In this document: positions 48,377 through 56,430 of the stretch, one piece after another
How positions within the stretch are numbered: the stretch's first letter is position 1
Layout: each line of letters begins with the position of its first letter
NCBI GenBank assembly: GCA_022820925.1
Contig: JAJEEO010000010.1
Span: 19,947 to 83,946, forward strand
Origin: Acidimicrobiia bacterium
GTDB lineage: Bacteria; Actinomycetota; Acidimicrobiia; Acidimicrobiales; Poriferisodalaceae
Length of the DNA: 64,000 bases
Direction: 5' to 3'
Notes under the pieces: model-generated
What the model was told of the DNA's origin: nothing
Databases searched by the model: none
Seen by the model: only the letters and a program-made list of their open reading frames with translations
Translations under genes and position numbers: made by a program

Positions 48377-48720
48377 GCGGATGAGTCGGCGTCGGCCTCG
48401 AGCGACACACCGGTCGGCAGCGATGCCGGTTCGTCGAGGCCGGTATCGCGATCGATGCCCCGCCGCCCCGATGGACGGCTCGAGGCCATCTCCTGCTCGT
48501 GGACTCGCATGCGCTCGGCGTAGCGGTACCACTCGACAAGCAACTTCATGACGAACGCAGTCACGCCGAAGCTCAACGCGAGCCATGGTCCGGTGTCCCA
48601 CCATCGGTCCAGCCCGAATCCCACCGCTGCGAATATGGCCGGCGTCACCACGATCTCGATGGCCTTTGCCAGACCGTCATCGCTGCCGTTGCTGCCGACG
48701 AGGCCGCGTGCCATGCGCAC
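48373..48720 (-). CDS. AtpZ/AtpI-type small protein
   Basis: This 115-aa product has two transmembrane helices in the first half (IVVTPAIFAAVGFGLDRWW and LALSFGVTAFVMKLLVEW) and a hydrophilic tail rich in Ser, Asp and Arg. The GFGLDRWWDTGPW region resembles the AtpZ group, putative Mg2+/Ca2+-linked or assembly factors encoded ahead of ATP synthase operons. It is the first atp-associated gene, 12 bp after glyA, and overlaps the next gene by 4 bp. Confidence 0.72.
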   Translation of the reverse strand: MRMARGLVGSNGSDDGLAKAIEIVVTPAIFAAVGFGLDRWWDTGPWLALSFGVTAFVMKLLVEWYRYAERMRVHEQEMASSRPSGRRGIDRDTGLDEPASLPTGVSLEADADSSA

Positions 48721-48732
48721 AGGCTACGAGTG

Positions 48733-50001
48733 TCAGCTGTCGTAGGGCGGGTGAGCGGCGCAGAGCTCGGCGACTTCGGCGCGCACCTTTGAGATAACGG
48801 CCTCGTCGTCGGGCGAACGCAGCACCCGGGCGGTGAACTCGGCGATCTTCGCCATCTCGGTGGGGCCCATGCCTTGGGTGGTGACCGACGGGGCGCCCAT
48901 GCGCAGTCCGCTGGTGACGAAGGGCGAGCGGGGGTCGTCGGGGATCGCGTTGCGGTTCAGCGTGATGCCGGCCGCATCGAGGGCCTCCTGGGCCACCTTG
49001 CCCGTCAGGTCGGCATCGAACGTGCGCAGGTCGATCAGCAGCAGGTGATTGTCAGTGCCACCGGACACCAGCCGGAAGCCGTGCTGGCCGAGGGCGTCGG
49101 CGAGCGCCGCAGCGTTCTCGACGATGCGGGCCTGGTAGGCCGCGAACTCGGGACTGGCGGCCTCGGCGAAGCCGACCGCCTTGGCAGCGACCGCATGATC
49201 GAGCGGCCCTCCCTGGCTGCCCGGGAAGACCGCCGAGTCGATGCGCTTCGCGTATTCCTGGGTGCACAGGATCGTTCCGCCGCGCGGCCCGCGCATGGTC
49301 TTGTGGGTAGTGAACGTGACGATGTCCGCGTGCGGGACCGGATTGGGATGCACGCCCCCCACGATCAAACCGGCGATGTGCGCTGCGTCGAACATGAATG
49401 CTGCGCCGATCTCGTCGCAGATCTCCCGGAACGGCGCAGCGTCGATGCGGCGGGGATACGCCGTGGCGCCGGCCACGATCAGCTTGGGCCGGTGCTCGCG
49501 GGCCAGCTCTGCCATGGCCTCATAGTCGATGCGCTCGTCGCTGCGCGTCAGTCCGTAGCTGACGAAGTTGTAGAGCTTGCCGCTGGCATTGACCGGCGAC
49601 CCGTGGGTGAGGTGCCCGCCGTGATCGAGGCTCATGCCCATGACCGTGTCGCCGATGTCGAGCAGCGCGAGGTACACCGCGGCGTTGGCCTGTGATCCCG
49701 AGTGGGGCTGCACATTCGCGTGCTCGGCGCCGAAGAGCGCCTTCACGCGGTCGATGGCGAGCTGCTCCGCCGTGTCGGCGTTGGCATTGCCGCCGTAGTA
49801 GCGGCGGCGGGGATAGCCCTCGCTGTACTTGTTGGTGAGCACGCTGCCCGTCGCGGCCATGACCGCGGGCGAGGCGAAATTCTCCGAAGCGATGAGCTGG
49901 ATCGTCGTCATCTGGCGCTCGAGTTCGGCCGCCAGCACGGCATCGATCTCGGGGTCGCCCAGCGGCGCCCAGCTCGCTGCTGTGGGGTGCGTTCGGGTCA
50001 T
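48733..50001 (-). CDS. glyA: Serine hydroxymethyltransferase
   Basis: GlyA interconverts serine and glycine while loading one-carbon units on tetrahydrofolate. The 422-aa product has [11 protein letters not shown] near residue 34, [15 protein letters not shown] near residue 57, and the PLP Lys in [14 protein letters not shown] near residue 231. The gene lies ahead of the atp genes and after rpiB, a neighbourhood seen in other actinomycetes. A strong hairpin straddles the rpiB stop upstream of it (50036-50069). Confidence 0.96.
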   Translation of the reverse strand: MTRTHPTAASWAPLGDPEIDAVLAAELERQMTTIQLIASENFASPAVMAATGSVLTNKYSEGYPRRRYYGGNANADTAEQLAIDRVKALFGAEHANVQPHSGSQANAAVYLALLDIGDTVMGMSLDHGGHLTHGSPVNASGKLYNFVSYGLTRSDERIDYEAMAELAREHRPKLIVAGATAYPRRIDAAPFREICDEIGAAFMFDAAHIAGLIVGGVHPNPVPHADIVTFTTHKTMRGPRGGTILCTQEYAKRIDSAVFPGSQGGPLDHAVAAKAVGFAEAASPEFAAYQARIVENAAALADALGQHGFRLVSGGTDNHLLLIDLRTFDADLTGKVAQEALDAAGITLNRNAIPDDPRSPFVTSGLRMGAPSVTTQGMGPTEMAKIAEFTARVLRSPDDEAVISKVRAEVAELCAAHPPYDS

Positions 50002-50035
50002 CTAGCTGCGTCCTTCTGCAGTGTGCTTTCGTGCT

Positions 50036-50069
50036 CTCGGACGGCGAGGCGATCTCAGCGCCGTCCGAG
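50036..50069 (-). promoter_or_regulatory. Perfect 11-bp stem-loop across the rpiB stop, upstream of glyA
   Basis: CTCGGACGGCG (50036-50046) and CGCCGTCCGAG (50059-50069) are exact complements with a 12-nt loop that contains the rpiB TGA. No T-run follows on the minus strand, so it is not a standard terminator. It could stabilise or process the rpiB-glyA transcript. Confidence 0.6.
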
Positions 50070-50528
50070 TGCGTCGATCTTGTCCACCCGCCGCTGATGC
50101 CGTCCGCCTTCGAAGGCCGCGGCGAGGTATGCGTCGAGTGCGGCGACCGCCCCGGCGGGATCCAGCAGGCGAGCGCCGAGGCAGATCACGTTGGCGTCGT
50201 TGTGCTCGCGGGCGAGCCGCGCCGATGTCTCGTCGTGCACCGTGGCAGCACGGATGCCGGCCACCTTGCCGGCGGCCATCGCGATGCCGATGCCGCTGCC
50301 GCACACGGCCACGCCGAGGTCTGCCCTGCGATTCGCCACCTCCGTGCCGACGGCCTCGCCGAAATCGGGGTAGTCGACCGAATCGGGACCGTTCGTGCCC
50401 AGATCCACCACCTCGTAGCCGCTGCCGCGCAGGTGCTGCGCCAGGCGATCCTTGAGTTCCCAGCCGGCGTGATCAGCGGCGAGCGCGATGACGGTCTCAT
50501 TCGGAGCGGACGAGTTGCCCTGTGCCAC
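50055..50528 (-). CDS. rpiB: Ribose-5-phosphate isomerase B
   Basis: RpiB interconverts ribose 5-phosphate and ribulose 5-phosphate. The 157-aa product has ALAADHAGWELK near residue 13 (catalytic loop), CGSGIGIAMAAGK near residue 75 (Cys-containing active-site motif), and HNDANVICLGARLL near residue 108. It lies 29 bp after the prmC-tsaC fusion on the same strand. Confidence 0.94.
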   Translation of the reverse strand: MAQGNSSAPNETVIALAADHAGWELKDRLAQHLRGSGYEVVDLGTNGPDSVDYPDFGEAVGTEVANRRADLGVAVCGSGIGIAMAAGKVAGIRAATVHDETSARLAREHNDANVICLGARLLDPAGAVAALDAYLAAAFEGGRHQRRVDKIDALGRR

Positions 50529-50557
50529 GGCGTCAGTCTCGCAGCGGTCGCCGCTGC

Positions 50558-52129
50558 TCAGTCGCCAGATCCGGCAGGAATTTCGGGAATTTCCAGCGCG
50601 TCAGCCCCGACGGCTCCGGCTCGCAGGATGATCGGCGAATCGCCGGTGACATCCACCACGGTGGATGCAGTTCCCCCGGCTGCCTGCCCGCGGATGACCC
50701 GCCCGGGCACTGCCATCTCGCCGGCGCTCGTTGCCAGGTCCATCGCCGCATCGAAGGCGCTGGCCGGTGTGGGATGACCGTGGCGGTTGGCGCTGGTGCC
50801 GGTGACCGGTCCGACCTCGTCGATGAGCCAGCGCAGCCAGCCCAGCGCCGGCGCCCGCACGCCCAGGGTCGCCCGTCCGTGCAGCGGGTCGGGGCCGCCC
50901 CTGCGTCTCGCGACCAGCGTCAGGCCACCGGGCCAGTGCTGCTCCGCCAGAGCTCGTGCGGATGGACTCAGCTCGACCAGCTCGTCAGCCTGCGCCAGTC
51001 CCGAGACCAGGATCGGCATCGGCTCGCTGCGGGGACGCTCCTTGGCCTCGCACACGCGGGCGACGGCATCACTGTCCGCATAGCAGGCCATCACCCCGCA
51101 GATCGTGTCAGTGGGCGCCACGACGAAGTCGCCGTCCCGGAGCCGCTCAGCAGCGGTCTCCAATTCGAGCGCATCCGGCTCGTCGCGCGGTCGCATGGCG
51201 ACCAGGACACGCTCCGAGCCGGCCAGATCGCGTTCGATGCGCACCCGCTCGTAGCCGCGGGCCTCGGCCATGGCAGCAACAGCCGACCCCTGGTCGCTCG
51301 CAATCTCCACAACGAGCAGCCCGCCCGGTGCCAGCCAGCCGCGGGCCTCCCGGACGATCTCACGTACCGCGCTGAGCCCGTCCGGTCCCGCGTACAGCGC
51401 CGCATGCGGTTCCCAGCCGTCGACCTCTGGCGCGAGGCGCTCGGCGTCGGCCACGTACGGCGGGTTGGACACGACGGCGTGGAGCCGTCCCCGCAGCGGG
51501 ATCGCGTTGCAATCGACGTCGTCGGGAGCATCCACGCCCACCAGCGCCTCGAACCAGCTCCCCTGGTGCAACGAGACCCGCGATGCGGCGTGCCCGACGC
51601 CTGCGAGGTTGGCTGCCGCCAGCGCCAGGGCGTCCGCAGAGCTGTCGGTGGCGTACACGCGAGCTTGGGGCACCTCTTGGGCGATCGACAACGCGATCGC
51701 ACCGCAGCCCGTGCCCAGATCGGCCACGGCGACCTCAGACAGCCCTCGACGGCGCACCGCCTGGGCGAGCCAGTCGACGGCGATGCCGGCGACAGCCTCA
51801 GTCTCGGGGCGCGGGATCAGCGCCCGGCTGTCCACCGCCAAGTCGAGCCGGCGGAATGCCCAGCTGCCCAGCACGTACTGCAACGGCTCGCCCGCAATCC
51901 TCCGGGCCGCCATGGCATCGGCGTGCGCCACCATGCGCACCGTCATCGGCGTCTGAGGTGCCAGGGCGATCTGCGCGGCATCACTGCCGCTGGCTTCCGC
52001 CGCTATCCGGCGGGCGCTGACCTCAGGCTCAGCCACACCAGCCGATTCGAACTGCGAGCGCAGCCCGCGGTAGAGGTCCCCGAGCGTCAGGGCCTCCTTG
52101 CCCGGCGTCTGCGGGTCTCGCTGCCCCAC
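50558..52129 (-). CDS. PrmC release-factor methyltransferase / TsaC (Sua5) threonylcarbamoyl-AMP synthase fusion
   Basis: This 523-aa open frame covers two enzymes. Residues ~15-315 are PrmC, which methylates the GGQ glutamine of release factors: N-terminal helical domain, SAM motif DLGTGCGAIALSIA near residue 138 and NPPY at 222-225. Residues ~325-523 are TsaC/Sua5, which makes threonylcarbamoyl-AMP for tRNA t6A: VVAPTDTICGV near residue 336, AKERPRSEPMPI and GTSANRHGHPTP. The linker is short, without a stop or internal start signal. GTG 52129 has GAAGG 7 bp upstream and lies 10 bp after prfA, its substrate's gene. In M. tuberculosis the two genes are adjacent (Rv1300, Rv1301) but separate. 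Confidence 0.92.
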   Translation of the reverse strand: MGQRDPQTPGKEALTLGDLYRGLRSQFESAGVAEPEVSARRIAAEASGSDAAQIALAPQTPMTVRMVAHADAMAARRIAGEPLQYVLGSWAFRRLDLAVDSRALIPRPETEAVAGIAVDWLAQAVRRRGLSEVAVADLGTGCGAIALSIAQEVPQARVYATDSSADALALAAANLAGVGHAASRVSLHQGSWFEALVGVDAPDDVDCNAIPLRGRLHAVVSNPPYVADAERLAPEVDGWEPHAALYAGPDGLSAVREIVREARGWLAPGGLLVVEIASDQGSAVAAMAEARGYERVRIERDLAGSERVLVAMRPRDEPDALELETAAERLRDGDFVVAPTDTICGVMACYADSDAVARVCEAKERPRSEPMPILVSGLAQADELVELSPSARALAEQHWPGGLTLVARRRGGPDPLHGRATLGVRAPALGWLRWLIDEVGPVTGTSANRHGHPTPASAFDAAMDLATSAGEMAVPGRVIRGQAAGGTASTVVDVTGDSPIILRAGAVGADALEIPEIPAGSGD

Positions 52130-52139
52130 CGGAGCGCCT

Positions 52140-53234
52140 TCAGTCGCGAGCGTCGGCCACCGCAGCGAGCCGCTCGGCGTGCTCGGCGCGCTGGAGGGCA
52201 TCGGTGATCTCGTCGAGGTCGCCGGCGAGCACGCGGTCGAGCTTGTAGATCGTGAGGCCCACGCGATGATCGGTGACCCGGTTCTCCTTGAAGTTGTACG
52301 TCCGGATCTTCTCGGATCGCCCGCCGCCGCGGACCTGATCCCGCTTGTGAGCCGCGACCTCCGCGGCGTGTGCCTCCTGCTGCAGCTGCAGCAGGCGCGA
52401 GCGCAGCACCCGCATGGCCTTGGCGCGGTTCTGCAACTGGCTCTTCTCGTCCTGCATCGACACGACGACGCCGGTGGGCTTGTGAGTGACGCGCACCGCC
52501 GAATCGGTCGTGTTGACCGACTGGCCGCCCGGCCCCGACGAGCGGAACGTGTCAACGACCAGGTCGTTCGGGTCGATCTCGACGTCGACTTCCTCGGCCT
52601 CCGGCAGCACGCTCACCGTCGCAGACGATGTGTGGACACGGCCCTGTGACTCGGTGACCGGCACGCGTTGCACCCGGTGCGGTCCCCCCTCGTGCTTCAG
52701 CCCGCGCCACACGCCCGGACCGCGCACGGCGAAGGTGACGTTGGTGAACCCGCCCATGTCGCTGTCTTGGCTGCCGAGCAGTTCCAGCGACCATCCGCCC
52801 TGGGCCCCGACGTACGCCCGGTACATCTCGAACAGGTCCCGGGCCCAGATGTTGGCTTCCTCGCCGCCCTCGGCGCCCTGGATCTCCACGATGACGTCGC
52901 GCTCGTCGTTCGGATCGGTGGGCAGCAGCAGGAACTCCAAGCGCTCGTCGAGTTCGGCGGCGCGCTGCTGTGCGGCTTCGAGCATCTGGGAAGCCTCAGC
53001 CGCATCATCGCCGTCGCTCGCTTCGAGGAGGTCGTGGGCCGCTTCGGCGTCGGCGCGCGCACGCTGCGTCTCATGCGCGACGTCGATGATCTCGCCGATG
53101 CGCGCCAGGCGCCGACCGAGCTCCGCGAACTGGGCGCGATCGCCCGAAGCGGCGCCCTCACCGAGCTTGCGTTCGAGTTCGGCCCGCTCAGCTTCCAGCG
53201 CGTCCAGCCGCAGGGATTCCAAGGCGCCCGACAC
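52140..53234 (-). CDS. prfA: Peptide chain release factor 1
   Basis: RF1 reads UAA and UAG and triggers peptide release. The 364-aa product has the GGQ motif in SGPGGQSVNTTDSAVR near residue 239, and the codon-recognition tripeptide region RVPVTESQGRVHTS (PVT in place of the usual PAT). The KSQLQNRAKAMRVLRSRL stretch is typical of RF1. The prmC-tsaC fusion follows after 10 bp, so methyltransferase and substrate are coexpressed. Confidence 0.95.
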   Translation of the reverse strand: MSGALESLRLDALEAERAELERKLGEGAASGDRAQFAELGRRLARIGEIIDVAHETQRARADAEAAHDLLEASDGDDAAEASQMLEAAQQRAAELDERLEFLLLPTDPNDERDVIVEIQGAEGGEEANIWARDLFEMYRAYVGAQGGWSLELLGSQDSDMGGFTNVTFAVRGPGVWRGLKHEGGPHRVQRVPVTESQGRVHTSSATVSVLPEAEEVDVEIDPNDLVVDTFRSSGPGGQSVNTTDSAVRVTHKPTGVVVSMQDEKSQLQNRAKAMRVLRSRLLQLQQEAHAAEVAAHKRDQVRGGGRSEKIRTYNFKENRVTDHRVGLTIYKLDRVLAGDLDEITDALQRAEHAERLAAVADARD

Positions 53235-53267
53235 GCGTTCAGGCTAACTGCGGGGTTTCTGGCCGGA

Positions 53268-54356
53268 TCAGGAACCGCTGGTGGACAGCGTGCGCCAGGC
53301 GTCGTCGATCTCGACGATCTCTGCAGGACTGTCCAGCCGTGCCGCCATGGCCCTGACGATGTCGTGGGCGTCGCGTCGCGGCAGGGCGACTGTCAGCTCG
53401 GCATCGGAGTCGAGGAAGAGCCGTGCGTCTGCTGCAAACGGCACCACGTCGAGGTCGATGCCGACGCAGACCACCACGACGAGGCGGCGGCCATCGGGCG
53501 TCAGGCCGTATGCCACCGCCGGCGACGGGTCCTTGGGACCCCCTCGGGGCACGGGAGGCGATGCCGCTCGCAAGCGGCCCGCGTCGACAAGCTCTGGCCG
53601 GCGGATCAGCAGCGAGCGCAGCCAGCGAGCCGCACCCATCCGGTTGAGCGGATGCGGCGATGCACCCGGCGAGCGGTGTGTTCGCACCACCTCGGCGACC
53701 CTGCCGATGGCCTCGGCGGTGGGCTCGTCGGCGTGCAGCAGCCCGAAAGCCTCCCGGTCGTGCGCACCGACGCCGACCTCGATCCGCCACGCTGTTGCGG
53801 GATCGTCGTCGTCGCCGTCGTGGGGGTCGATGTCGCCGCTTCCCTCACCGGCGCTGGCTCCGGCAGCCGGCGCAGCCCCGACGATGCGGGCCACCTCGAG
53901 ACCCTCGACCTCACCGGTGATGACGCCGTGCTCGACCGCAATCTCGACACCGGCGCCGGCGAGCAGCGACACGAGCTCTGGCACGCGCGGCGGGACCGGC
54001 TCGGTCGGCCTCGGCAATGGTTCAGCAGGCACCGCCGAGTCGCCGCGGATCTGCCACACCGCGGGCGGCTGGGTGAAGCAGGCTGCCCGCCTCGCCAGCA
54101 GGCCGCTGTGATCGTCGGCGAAGACATGCGCTGCGTCGCACCCGCTGCGAATTGCCAATGCCAGAGCGCCGCCGAGCGCCCGGTGGGAGCGCTCCTGCGC
54201 GAGGCACACCACCGCAGGCTCAGCACCGGCGGCCACGGCGAGCGCGCCGTCGTCGGTGCCCGAGACCTCTGCCAACTCCACATCGAGCACGCTGCGGGCC
54301 AACGCTCGCAGCTTGGCCGCGTGCAGGGCTCGGATGCGATCGGCGTCAAGCGCCAT
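53268..54356 (-). CDS. Conserved-looking hypothetical protein between rpmE and prfA (362 aa)
   Basis: Not recognised. It has a helical start (DADRIRALHAAKLRALARSVLDVELAEV), an Asp-rich low-complexity segment near residues 168-186, and a globular C-terminal half with a Val-rich strand (GRRLVVVVCVGIDLDVVPF). Glu/His pairs such as QERSHRALG near residue 54 are present, but no known catalytic motif stands out. There is no signal peptide or membrane segment. The gene is in the rho-prfA block, where M. tuberculosis has none. A 12-bp palindrome lies 24 bp upstream of its ATG. Confidence 0.6.
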   Translation of the reverse strand: MALDADRIRALHAAKLRALARSVLDVELAEVSGTDDGALAVAAGAEPAVVCLAQERSHRALGGALALAIRSGCDAAHVFADDHSGLLARRAACFTQPPAVWQIRGDSAVPAEPLPRPTEPVPPRVPELVSLLAGAGVEIAVEHGVITGEVEGLEVARIVGAAPAAGASAGEGSGDIDPHDGDDDDPATAWRIEVGVGAHDREAFGLLHADEPTAEAIGRVAEVVRTHRSPGASPHPLNRMGAARWLRSLLIRRPELVDAGRLRAASPPVPRGGPKDPSPAVAYGLTPDGRRLVVVVCVGIDLDVVPFAADARLFLDSDAELTVALPRRDAHDIVRAMAARLDSPAEIVEIDDAWRTLSTSGS

Positions 54357-54379
54357 GGCTAGCGACTGCGGTCACGAGT

Positions 54380-54391
54380 TGCCACGTGGCA
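54380..54391. promoter_or_regulatory. 12-bp perfect palindrome TGCCACGTGGCA
   Basis: This self-complementary site with a CACGTG core lies between rpmE and the hypothetical gene starting at 54356. It may be an operator or mark an internal promoter. Confidence 0.4.
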
Positions 54392-54449
54392 GCGCTTGGT
54401 GATGCACGATGCTCGCTGCCCCCTGCGGCCGCATGGCGGCCCGACAGCC

Positions 54450-54707
54450 TCAGCTCCGGCGCTTGCGCTGGCCGTAGCGTCGCTCGAAGCGCTCCACCCG
54501 CCCGGCCGTGTCGACGATCTTCATCTGGCCGGTGAAGAAGGGGTGGCTGGCGCTGGACAGCTCGACATTGGCCAGCGGGTAGGTGTTGCCGTCGGTCCAT
54601 TCGATCGTGTCGTTGGTCTCGATCGTGGACTGGGTGAGGAAGGCGAAGTCGGCGCTGGCGTCGCGGAACACGACGGGCCGGTAGTCGGGATGGATGTCGC
54701 TCTTCAT
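54450..54707 (-). CDS. rpmE2: 50S ribosomal protein L31, type B (zinc-free)
   Basis: This 85-aa ribosomal protein has the type B signatures [33 protein letters not shown] and ASHPFFTG, and lacks the CxxC zinc pairs of type A L31. Type B paralogues usually replace the zinc form when zinc is scarce; here it sits in the standard rho-rpmE-prfA position, so it may be the constitutive form. Confidence 0.93.
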   Translation of the reverse strand: MKSDIHPDYRPVVFRDASADFAFLTQSTIETNDTIEWTDGNTYPLANVELSSASHPFFTGQMKIVDTAGRVERFERRYGQRKRRS

Positions 54708-54781
54708 CGTGTCCCCTGCATGGACGGTTCCGGGTAGATCAGCCTAAGAGGCAGGTGCAGAAATCGCATCAGTGACACCTC

Positions 54782-56176
54782 TCAGCGGTGCTCGCCGAGG
54801 CTGAAACTGTGATCGGGGTCGAGCTGGATCTCGCCGGCCTGCAGCGCATCGGATGCCGGCAACCCGTCGGCGAACGCAATCTCCAGGTTCGCTGCTTCTC
54901 GCAGCCGCGCCGCGACCAGATCGTCGACGGCGTTGCCCGTCGATGTGCGTGCCGTGGCCACCATCGTGATCGAGCCGGCTTCCTCCAGATTCCGGGCGCC
55001 GCCGAAGAATCGCAGCGTCGACGTGATCGCGGCGCCCACGGCATCGGCGGGCTGGTTGCGGCCGTTGCCGCTCGCCGCATATGCGCGGGCCAGGCGCGTC
55101 AACCCGTCGAAGAGGATGACCACATCGTCCCCGGCCTCGGCCATCCGCTTGGTGCGCTCCAGCGTGAGCTCGGCCACAGCGAGATGCTCCTCGGGCGGCC
55201 GATCGAAGGTGGAAGCAAGAACCTCGCCGGAGGTCTCCAGCCGGCGGGTCATCTCGGTGACGTCCTCGGGCCGCTCGGCAATCAGCAAGACGATCAGGTG
55301 GATGTCGGGATGGCGCTCTCCGATGGCTGCGGCCATGGCCGCCACGAGCGGCGACGCCGGACTGGTGCCGCCGGCGGTGAGCAGTCCGCGGGTTCCGATG
55401 CCGATCGGAGCCCCGGCGTCGATGGCAGCCAGCGGCCCAGCCTGTTGAGGGTCGCCCAGCAGCAGCGCCTCGGTCGGCAGCACCGGCGTGAGGCTGTCGA
55501 ACAGGGGCCGGTCGGGCGCCTCTGGCGGCGGCTCGCCGTTGAGCGTGTCCAAGCGCAGCAGCGCAGGATTTCGCTCGCTGCGGGCAGCCGGCCGGCTGAC
55601 GCCGGTGATGCGGTCGCCGCGACGCAGGTCGTACTGGCGCACCTGCCGGGCCGCGATGTACACGTCATCGGCCGAGGGCAGCGGGCCGTTGGTGCGCAGG
55701 AAGCCGTAGCCCTCATCACGCAGGTCGAGCAGGCCGTCGCAGTGGACGGTCTCGCCGACGATCGGCGCGTCGTCGCGCCCGCGGCCGCGGCGGCGGCTCC
55801 GGCGGTTGCCCTCCTCGGCCACCGGCACCTCAGAGGAGGAGTCCTGGTCGTCCGGCGGCACCTCGTCTGCGGGGATTTCCTGCGATTCCGCGGTGCGCGA
55901 TGCAACGTCGGCGGTGTCACCTCCGCCCGAGCCGTCTGCGTCGCGAACAGCCGGCGTGCGTGTGCGCGTCTTGGTGGCCGGGGCGCTTGTGGAGCCGGCC
56001 GTCGACTCGTTGGTGTCATCCGTGACGCCGTCGCCGTCGTCGGGGCCGAGGATGGCGCTGATGATGGTGTTCTTGCGGGCACGAGGCGCTACGTCGACGC
56101 CGAGAGCTGCGGCGATCTGGAGCAGTTCGTCTCGCTCCTTGGATTCCAGCAAGGCACGATCCGGCGTGTCCGACAT
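54782..56176 (-). CDS. Degenerate transcription termination factor Rho, ATPase motifs lost
   Basis: The 464-aa product is clearly Rho-derived. Residues 8-44 are the Rho N-terminal helical domain, 45-140 an acidic then Arg-rich linker, and 144-195 the RNA-binding cold-shock-like domain (DGLLDLRDEGYGFLR, DDVYIAARQVRQYDLRRGD). In the ATPase domain the Walker A PPKAGKT is replaced by AGGTSPAS (268-275), DERPEE becomes AERPED (300-305), the GGVDANAL Q-loop region is gone, and the EEFKGTGNMEL R-loop region is LREAANLEI. Walker B DGLTRLARAY (357-366) remains. It ends at 464 without the arginine-finger tail, and no remnant is seen in the 74 bp to rpmE. The position is that of the normal actinobacterial rho. 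The ATG has TGAGG 5 bp upstream. Confidence 0.88.
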   Translation of the reverse strand: MSDTPDRALLESKERDELLQIAAALGVDVAPRARKNTIISAILGPDDGDGVTDDTNESTAGSTSAPATKTRTRTPAVRDADGSGGGDTADVASRTAESQEIPADEVPPDDQDSSSEVPVAEEGNRRSRRRGRGRDDAPIVGETVHCDGLLDLRDEGYGFLRTNGPLPSADDVYIAARQVRQYDLRRGDRITGVSRPAARSERNPALLRLDTLNGEPPPEAPDRPLFDSLTPVLPTEALLLGDPQQAGPLAAIDAGAPIGIGTRGLLTAGGTSPASPLVAAMAAAIGERHPDIHLIVLLIAERPEDVTEMTRRLETSGEVLASTFDRPPEEHLAVAELTLERTKRMAEAGDDVVILFDGLTRLARAYAASGNGRNQPADAVGAAITSTLRFFGGARNLEEAGSITMVATARTSTGNAVDDLVAARLREAANLEIAFADGLPASDALQAGEIQLDPDHSFSLGEHR

Positions 56177-56430
56177 GGCTACCTCAGAGGCTCTGGCCGT
56201 GGTGCGCAGCCCCGAACGGGCCGCGAAGCGTGTCTGCGTTGCCTGCATCAGGTTTGATCACCCGACGCAGCGATCCGGTCCCATGACGCCCGAGCGAACC
56301 CTTCACTGGGCGCACTCCGCACTGGGGAACCGTCGATCAGCGCCGACGCTACCGCCGCCCGATGCAAGCCACTACTGCGCAACGAGTGCGCTCCACCCGT
56401 CAGCTGCGCCCGGGTCCGCTCGGATGCGCT

